DNA of 14,722 nucleotides from Pseudomonadota bacterium (GTDB lineage: Bacteria; Desulfobacterota; Desulfobacteria; Desulfobacterales; Desulfobacteraceae), in assembly GCA_018816605.1 (NCBI GenBank), contig JAHIVS010000614.1, forward strand, positions 1 through 14,722, given 5' to 3'. The translations under genes and the position numbers were made by a program. The notes beneath the pieces were generated by a model. The model was given only the letters and a program-made list of their open reading frames with translations, was not told where the DNA came from and did no database searches. Shown here piece by piece: positions 7,427 to 12,737 of the stretch. Numbering within the stretch: the first letter of the stretch is position 1; every line of letters starts with the position of its first letter.

Positions 7427-7510
7427 CGGGGTCAGGCTTTCCTTATTGCATTTTGTTCTGTCTGGTACGGAAATATCGATAAAAAGCACAATATAAAAAG
7501 CCTGACCCCG
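7427..7510. mobile_element. REP/MITE-like element with 14-bp inverted ends
   Basis: CGGGGTCAGGCTTT (7427-7440) and its exact reverse complement AAAGCCTGACCCCG (7497-7510) enclose 56 bases that are A/T-richer than the neighbouring genes. The GGGGTCAGGC...GCCTGACCCC signature, with a nearby TTGCATTTTG, resembles sequences I recall flanking IS200-like/REP-associated tyrosine transposases in deltaproteobacteria; no transposase is present. It is therefore probably a non-autonomous remnant dropped between two genes. As RNA it would fold into a long hairpin and could reduce read-through. Confidence 0.6.
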
Positions 7511-7621
7511 GTCCTGCAGAGCCGAAGTCCGAAAATTGAGATAATAACTTGTGGAAAGAGAGGATCTCTGGTAGAAGCCGTATCTTAAGTTTTTGTGAAT
7601 CAAAAATGGGAGATTTCTCAT

Positions 7622-9154
7622 ATGCACCATCTCATTACTGAGATACAAAGCCTGGGCATCCATGTTCCCAAAAACATAACCGGGCGCAAGGGCGGTGCAG
7701 GTCCTTCAGAGGGGCGTGCTTTTTTGGTAAACAAAATTCCGGTAAGCGTTCCCATTGCCGGAGATTATGTTGCAAAGTCACCCTATTCCCTGGAAGAAAG
7801 GTCTGGTGCGTACAGCCTTTTAAAAAATGCCAGATTTGTCACCTCCATCCAGGTAGTTCCGGAACCCAAGTTTTACGGCAAGTCCACGGAGGAGGGAGTT
7901 CCTTTCCGGCAGATTGCCCTTCTCCACGGCAAGGATTGCCTTGCCACCACAGTTCTGCAGCGGTGTGTCCATTGGAAGCACAATAGAAAATGTTCTTTCT
8001 GCGCAACAGAATCTTCCCTTGGCAGCAAACAGACCATTGCAAGGAAAACGCCTGCCCAGCTGGCCATGGTTGCCAAAGCCGCCCGGGATATGGACCATAT
8101 TGCCCATATGGTCCTTACATCCGGTACGGGGGATCCGCCGGGCAGCGAAATTGGGTACCTGGCCCAATGTGTCCGGGCCATAAAAGGTGCTGTTAATATA
8201 CCGGTTCAGGTTCAGATTGCCCCGCCCCCGGACCTGGGCCTCATGGATGCGCTAAAGGATGCAGGGGTTGAATCCATTGGCATCCATATTGAATGTTTTG
8301 ATGGCGATATCCTTGCAAAAGTAGCGCCTGCAAAGGCTGAAATAGGCTTGACCCACTATGAGAAGGCATGGAAAAAAGCCGTTCAATTGTTCGGCGTCAA
8401 CCAGGTGAGCAGTTTTATCATAGCCGGCCTGGGAGAAACCAGGACCTCCATTGCCTGGGGGAGTGAGTTCCTTGCGGATCTGGGGGTGTATCCTTTTGTG
8501 GTTCCCCTGCGTCCCATTCCAGGTTCCGGGTTTGAAAAAGCCGCCCCTCTTCCTGGCGATACCATGAAGCACCTCTATGAAACGGTTGCCAAAATTCTTC
8601 AAACCAAAGGGATCTCCACGGATAAAATTTTGGCAGGATGTGCCAGATGCGGGGCTTGTTCGGCATTGGCCTCCTATGAAAAAAAACAGGAACCCCTGAT
8701 CTGCCACTCGGCCAGGAACCAGTTTGAGCGATCCGAGGCCTTTCGGATACGAAGAAAGGTCTTTGTGGATGAACAGGGCCTGTTTAATACCTGCGACAGA
8801 GATGAAAATGATACAGAGTCCATCCACCTGGTTGCCAAACAGACAAACAAAATTGTGGGTACTGTCCGGGTATACAAGGAGACCGATAAGCCGGGTCACT
8901 GGATTGGCGGACGACTGGCCGTTGATAAAAATTACAGGGATAGCTCAGCCGGATCGGCCCTGGTCAAAGAAGCAATGAAGCGTGTCCAGAAAAAAGGGTG
9001 TCAGGTGTTTACCGCCCACATCCAAAAAAAGAACATCCCCTTTTTTTTAAAACTCGGCTGGAAGCCCATTGAACCTGTAGCGCTACATTTTGGACATCCC
9101 CATCAAAAAATGCAGGCAGATCTTGCCCTTGTTCCGAAAGATATCGTGATATGA
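7622..9154 (+). CDS. Radical SAM (MSMEG_0568-like)-GNAT (MSMEG_0567/Sll0786-like) fusion
   Basis: A 510-residue two-enzyme fusion. Residues about 1-350 form a radical SAM enzyme: the [4Fe-4S]/SAM cysteines are C115-x8-C124-x2-C127 (CVHWKHNRKCSFC), wider than the classical CxxxCxxC but, as I recall, usual for this family. SGTGD at 167-171 stands for the GGE motif. IGIHIECFD and ending VPLRPIPGSG are barrel strands. CARCGAC (C340, C343, C346) follows and may bind a second cluster. Residues about 366-510 are a GNAT N-acetyltransferase: FRIRRKVFVDEQGLF, GTVRVY, GGRLAV and FFLKLGW. In Synechocystis and mycobacteria these parts belong to a nitrilase-linked nitrogen-starvation/Nit1C cluster. The ATG at 7622, nine bases after GGGAG, is preferred over an in-frame GTG 27 bases upstream without a site. 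The stop overlaps the next start by four bases (ATGA). The reaction is unknown. Confidence 0.85.
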   Translation: MHHLITEIQSLGIHVPKNITGRKGGAGPSEGRAFLVNKIPVSVPIAGDYVAKSPYSLEERSGAYSLLKNARFVTSIQVVPEPKFYGKSTEEGVPFRQIALLHGKDCLATTVLQRCVHWKHNRKCSFCATESSLGSKQTIARKTPAQLAMVAKAARDMDHIAHMVLTSGTGDPPGSEIGYLAQCVRAIKGAVNIPVQVQIAPPPDLGLMDALKDAGVESIGIHIECFDGDILAKVAPAKAEIGLTHYEKAWKKAVQLFGVNQVSSFIIAGLGETRTSIAWGSEFLADLGVYPFVVPLRPIPGSGFEKAAPLPGDTMKHLYETVAKILQTKGISTDKILAGCARCGACSALASYEKKQEPLICHSARNQFERSEAFRIRRKVFVDEQGLFNTCDRDENDTESIHLVAKQTNKIVGTVRVYKETDKPGHWIGGRLAVDKNYRDSSAGSALVKEAMKRVQKKGCQVFTAHIQKKNIPFFLKLGWKPIEPVALHFGHPHQKMQADLALVPKDIVI

Positions 9155-10137
9155 AAAAACTCAATTTAGACGCAATTGTCGCATCTGTCAGAAACTATTC
9201 CGGCCTGGTCCGCAAACAGCCCATTAAAGCGGTGGTGGAAACGCTCAGGTCCACCCAGCAATATGGATCGGCTCTGCCCAATTTCGGAGACGATGCCGCC
9301 GTCATTCCATTTAAGGATGAATACCTGCTCTTTGCAACAGACGGAATGATGACAGGGCTCATTGTTAACGAACCCTATGCCGCCGGCAAAGCCTCGGTCA
9401 TGGTAACCGTGAATGATATCTATTCCATGGGCGGCAGGCCCCTGGGCCTGGTCAATGTCCTGGCCAGCGGCGATGAAAGTCAGCGTGCCCTTATCGTGGA
9501 CGGCATTAAAAGGGGGTGTGAGAAATTGTGTGTTCCCATGCTGGGGGGACATTTGCATCCTGACCCTGAAATTACGACCCCGTCCCTGAGCGTAGCCATT
9601 CTGGGGGTAGCCCAAAAAACCCTCAGAAGCCACCAGGCACAACAGGGAGACGATCTGATCCTGGCCGTGGATCTTTCCGGAAGGCGGGGATGCCGTTCGG
9701 TTGTCTCCTGGGATGCCAATTCCGGCAAAACACCCGAGGAACTGCTTTTCCGACTGGAAACCCTGCCCCTGATTGCCGAACGAGAATGGTCCTGTGCCGC
9801 CAAGGACATCAGCAATGCCGGTATTCTGGGCACCATTTCCATCTTTCTGGAAAATTCCGGAAAAGGCGGCAGCATAAATCTGGATGCCATCCCAAGATCC
9901 GAGACCATAGAACTCATTGACTGGCTCCATTGTTTCCAGAGTTTCGGCTTTATTCTTGCGGTCAAGCCGGAGAATTCCGACAAAGTTCTGGCATTGTTTT
10001 CAAGCCGGAAAATAGATGCCAGTATTATTGGAAAAGTCGCCAACACGGATCAGGTTGTTTTGGAAGGCTGCGGGCAGTCACAGGTTTTATTTGACTTTAG
10101 AAAGGATGAAATAACGGGTATCCGGTACAAAGAATAG
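9151..10137 (+). CDS. AIR-synthase-related ATP-binding protein (Sll0787-like)
   Basis: A 328-residue member of the PurM/HypE/ThiL/SelD fold, whose enzymes use ATP to activate amides, carbamoyl groups or selenide as acyl-phosphate-like intermediates. Seen: NFGDDAAVI at 44-52, ATDGM at 62-66, VNDIYSMGG at 87-95, GGHLHPD at 132-138 and AKDISNAG at 217-224, the order expected for the nucleotide and metal sites. The best match by eye and by context is the Sll0787 family, the standing partner of the radical SAM and GNAT proteins. Translation is coupled to the fusion gene through ATGA, implying near-stoichiometric production. Purine synthesis is unlikely because no pur gene is nearby and the motifs differ from PurM. 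It probably phosphorylates or dehydrates the intermediate made by the fusion protein, but that is inference. Confidence 0.83.
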   Translation: MKKLNLDAIVASVRNYSGLVRKQPIKAVVETLRSTQQYGSALPNFGDDAAVIPFKDEYLLFATDGMMTGLIVNEPYAAGKASVMVTVNDIYSMGGRPLGLVNVLASGDESQRALIVDGIKRGCEKLCVPMLGGHLHPDPEITTPSLSVAILGVAQKTLRSHQAQQGDDLILAVDLSGRRGCRSVVSWDANSGKTPEELLFRLETLPLIAEREWSCAAKDISNAGILGTISIFLENSGKGGSINLDAIPRSETIELIDWLHCFQSFGFILAVKPENSDKVLALFSSRKIDASIIGKVANTDQVVLEGCGQSQVLFDFRKDEITGIRYKE

Positions 10138-10193
10138 TCCTGGTGTTTTTCAGCCCCGGAATCGGATTAAAGGTTTAAACCTCAAACCCAGGA
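10138..10193 (+). repeat. Nested hairpin in the gap after the AIR-synthase-like gene
   Basis: TCCTGGTGTTT (10138-10148) pairs with AAACCCAGGA (10184-10193) with one bulged base. Inside lies the perfect 12-base palindrome AGGTTTAAACCT (10171-10182). It starts directly after the stop codon and ends about seven bases before the AAGGAG site of the next gene. It could slow read-through, stabilise mRNA ends or set expression of the 113-residue protein. It has no T tract. Confidence 0.45.
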
Positions 10194-10212
10194 ATGGCTA
10201 AGGAGAACAAAT

Positions 10213-10554
10213 ATGGAAAAAAAAGCAGTGTGGGTGGTATTTCGTCCCAAGGATTCGATTTCCCTTGAAAAAATGCGCCAATTGTTTCTGGGGTCCTATC
10301 CCCATTTTAAGGAGATGCCCTCCTTGTATGCCAAGACCTGGTGGGTGAATGAAGAAAAAAACGAATGGGGTGCCATGTACATATTCAATTCCCAGGAAGA
10401 AGCGGATATTTACCTGGCATCGGACAGATGGAAAAACAAAGTTCCCCAAAAATATGGATGCACTCCTGAAGTTGTGGCCGTCCTTGATATCGGTGCCATC
10501 CTGTTTAAGGAAAAAGTTGTTGCAGGCCAGGATTCATGGCTTACCAGTCCATAG
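10213..10554 (+). CDS. Small YdhR-like dimeric alpha/beta-barrel protein
   Basis: A 113-residue cytoplasmic protein. The pattern of an N-terminal strand (KAVWVVFR), the core LYAKTWWVNEEKNEWGAMYI, then FNSQEEADIYLAS and a last strand (VVAVLDIGAILF) resembles YdhR-type putative monooxygenases of the ABM (antibiotic biosynthesis monooxygenase-like) dimeric ferredoxin-like fold. Many of these bind small molecules or work without cofactors; activity cannot be read from the sequence. It is not like the small MSMEG_0570 protein of Nit1C clusters as I remember that family. AAGGAG at 10200-10205 is seven bases before the ATG, a strong site. It lies between the AIR-synthase-like gene and an aldehyde dehydrogenase, so it may handle or bind the aldehyde or amine intermediate (inference). 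Confidence 0.7.
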   Translation: MEKKAVWVVFRPKDSISLEKMRQLFLGSYPHFKEMPSLYAKTWWVNEEKNEWGAMYIFNSQEEADIYLASDRWKNKVPQKYGCTPEVVAVLDIGAILFKEKVVAGQDSWLTSP

Positions 10555-10595
10555 GCAAAACCTTGTTGCCATATACAAAAAAGGAAATTTCATCG

Positions 10596-12023
10596 ATGTT
10601 TATCGACGGCAAATGGAAAGAAGCGGCAAGTGGTGCTCAATTTGATGTATTTAATCCGGCAACCGGAGATCTGATTGACCGGGTTCCGGATGCAGGCCCC
10701 CGGGATGTGGCAGATGCCATCGACGCAGCAGCCAAGGCTTTTGCTGGCTGGTCCTGTCTGACGGCCTACCAGCGGTCCCGGTATTTGTACACGGCCTGGA
10801 AACTCATGCTGGACCGAAAAGAGGATCTTGCCAGGACCATGACCCTGGAACAGGGAAAGCCCCTGGCAGCTGCCCGCAATGAAGTCCAGTACGGAGCCGA
10901 TTTTTTATTGTGGTTTGCCGAGGAAGCCAAGCGGGTGTATGGGCAGACCATACCGTCTGCCAGACCGGACCAGCGGTTTATTGTTTTAAAGCAGGCCCTG
11001 GGGGTTGTGGGGGCCATCACACCCTGGAATTATCCTGTTTCCATGATCACACGGAAACTTGCCCCGGCCCTTGCCGCCGGATGCACCGTGGTATTGAAAC
11101 CGGCCGAGGCAACCCCCCTTTGTGCCCTGGAGATGTTTAAAATTTTTGAAGCAGCACAATTTCCACCGGGCGTGGTGAACCTTGTCACCACCCTTGACCC
11201 GAAACCTGTGGGACACGCTTTTGTTTCCAACCCCCTTGTCCGGAAACTGACCTTTACCGGTTCAACCCAGGTGGGCAAACTGCTGGCAAAGGAAGCGGCA
11301 GGAAATATGAAACGGATCTCCCTTGAGCTTGGCGGTCATGCCCCCTTTATTGTGTATGATGACGCCGATCCGGTCCATGCCGCCAAGGGGGCTGTCCTGG
11401 TAAAATTTCTCAATACAGGCCAGGCCTGTATCTCTCCCAATCGAATTTTTGTTCCCCGGCACATGGTGGATGCCTTTACCCGGGAATTTACAATGCGTGT
11501 CCAGGCCATGAAACCTGGCAACGGGATGGATGCAGGCGTGAAAATCGGCCCCCTTGTCGGACCGGATGCGGTTTCAAAGGTTGAAAAACAGGTCAAGGAC
11601 GCCCTGGACAAAGGTGCGAAGCTCATTACAGGCGGGCAGAGGCTTACAGAAGGGGCCCTTTCAAACGGGTATTTTTATGCCCCCACCGTGCTGACCCATG
11701 TGACCAAGGAAATGTTGATTTTCAGGGAAGAGACCTTTGGACCGGTTGCCCCCATTATTGCCTATGATCCCAAAGAAGATGTTATTGAAATGGCAAACGA
11801 CACGGTTTACGGCCTTGCCGCCTATGTCTACACAAAAAGCACCTCCCGTGCCATGGCCGCCTTCGAAGGCCTCAGGTTCGGAATCATAGGGATCAATGAC
11901 ATCAACCCGACCTCTGCCGCCGCTCCCTTTGGCGGAATGAAAGACAGCGGAATGGGCAGGGAAGGATCCAGGGAAGGGATCAACGAGTACCTGGAAACAA
12001 AACTGGGCGGGTTTTCCATTTGA
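10596..12023 (+). CDS. NAD(P)-dependent aldehyde dehydrogenase (SSADH/GabD-like)
   Basis: A 475-residue hydrolytic aldehyde dehydrogenase, which oxidises an aldehyde to the acid; among families it looks most like succinate-semialdehyde-type enzymes. Seen: ITPWNYP near 141-147, K167 in VLKPAE, FTGSTQVG near 220-227, general base E244 in LELGGHAP, nucleophile C278 in GQACISPNRIFV exactly 34 residues later, EETFGP at 378-383 and PFGGMKDSG near the end. All catalytic residues are present. The chosen ATG has AAGGAAA nine bases upstream and gives the usual N-terminus MFIDGKW. An in-frame ATG at 10536 would overlap the previous gene and add 20 residues unlike the family. It ends overlapping the next gene (TTGA). 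Together with the ALDH6-type enzyme upstream, the block holds one thioester-forming and one acid-forming dehydrogenase. Confidence 0.88.
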   Translation: MFIDGKWKEAASGAQFDVFNPATGDLIDRVPDAGPRDVADAIDAAAKAFAGWSCLTAYQRSRYLYTAWKLMLDRKEDLARTMTLEQGKPLAAARNEVQYGADFLLWFAEEAKRVYGQTIPSARPDQRFIVLKQALGVVGAITPWNYPVSMITRKLAPALAAGCTVVLKPAEATPLCALEMFKIFEAAQFPPGVVNLVTTLDPKPVGHAFVSNPLVRKLTFTGSTQVGKLLAKEAAGNMKRISLELGGHAPFIVYDDADPVHAAKGAVLVKFLNTGQACISPNRIFVPRHMVDAFTREFTMRVQAMKPGNGMDAGVKIGPLVGPDAVSKVEKQVKDALDKGAKLITGGQRLTEGALSNGYFYAPTVLTHVTKEMLIFREETFGPVAPIIAYDPKEDVIEMANDTVYGLAAYVYTKSTSRAMAAFEGLRFGIIGINDINPTSAAAPFGGMKDSGMGREGSREGINEYLETKLGGFSI

Positions 12024-12568
12024 CGGTTCAGATTCTGCTGGTTTCCCATGCCCTGACCCAATGGAATGTGGACGGAAGAATTCAGGGGCACACGGATGTT
12101 CCCTTAAACCCCCAGGGCAGGAAAATGGCACTCCTGCTGTCAGAACAACTGGCAAAAGAAACCATCCATGCCATTTACACAAGTGATCTGAAGCGGGCCT
12201 ATCAAACGGCCGTGCCCACGGCCCTTCAAAAATCGCTTAAGATCATCCAGGACATTGATTTAAGAGAAGGACGCAGTATAAACCAGGAGCGGTCCGCCGT
12301 TTATCCGACCCTGCCGTTTCCCACGGAAATTGAAACCCAAAGGGATGTATCCCTGAGAATGACCGCAGCCCTTTGCCGGATAGCCCTTTGCCATGAAGAA
12401 CAGACCGTGTTGGTCGTTTCCCATGGGGGGGCAGTTGAGATTTTTATCAAACAGGTGCTTGAAACCTCGGGCGAACCCGAATCAAGGTATCAGGGGATAC
12501 GCATGGCAGTGAATCGAATCTGCTGCGGGTCCGGAAGCTGGCATTGCCTTGGGTTGAATGAAGTTTAA
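12020..12568 (+). CDS. Histidine-phosphatase-fold protein with altered RHG motif
   Basis: A 182-residue member of the phosphoglycerate-mutase/CobC/SixA histidine phosphatase superfamily. Seen: LLVSHALTQWN at the N-terminus, where nearly all members read RHGxT. The catalytic H10 remains but the phosphate-binding Arg is Ser9 and Gly is Ala11. GRIQGHTDVPLN, TSDLKRAYQT (R59) and VVSHGGAVEIF (second His135) are intact, so the fold is kept while activity may be changed or lost. It begins at TTG inside the aldehyde dehydrogenase stop (TTGA), with no ATG available before the catalytic His and no strong ribosome site, so translation is probably coupled. The end, NRICCGSGSWHCLGLNEV, is like CobC-type phosphatases. 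It might remove phosphate from an AIR-synthase-made intermediate or be a pseudo-phosphatase; both are guesses. Confidence 0.78.
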   Translation: MTVQILLVSHALTQWNVDGRIQGHTDVPLNPQGRKMALLLSEQLAKETIHAIYTSDLKRAYQTAVPTALQKSLKIIQDIDLREGRSINQERSAVYPTLPFPTEIETQRDVSLRMTAALCRIALCHEEQTVLVVSHGGAVEIFIKQVLETSGEPESRYQGIRMAVNRICCGSGSWHCLGLNEV

Positions 12569-12670
12569 TTGTCAGGCCCCCGCCCAAAACAGGCCAGGAA
12601 TTTTTGAGGATCTGCGTTCCATTGGATTGTAAACACCCTGTAAAAAAAATAAATTCAATTTAATTGTTTC

Positions 12671-12702
12671 TTGGTATTTACCGAAATAAAGAGTAATATA
12701 AT
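12671..12702 (+). promoter_or_regulatory. Likely promoter of the FecR/RTX gene
   Basis: A consensus -10 TATAAT (12697-12702) overlaps TAATAT (12694-12699). TTGGTA (12671-12676), 4/6 to a -35, is 17 bases from the latter. The region from 12640 to 12735 is much richer in A/T than the flanking genes. The leader to the ATG would be about 30 bases. Together with the 169-base gap this suggests the large surface-protein gene is transcribed on its own. Confidence 0.5.
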
Positions 12703-12737
12703 ATACAAAAATTTTTTTATACAGATGAGGGAAAAAA

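Noticed and set aside
7590..7606. TTTTTG/CAAAAA hairpin just before the radical SAM ribosome site
   Set aside because: Only six mostly A-T pairs; too weak to call regulatory.
7622..8660. Lipoyl synthase, biotin synthase or Elp3 as the identity of the radical SAM part
   Set aside because: The wide C-x8-C-x2-C motif and the attached Sll0786-like GNAT do not fit these; the Elp3 GNAT has a different layout and its radical SAM motif differs.
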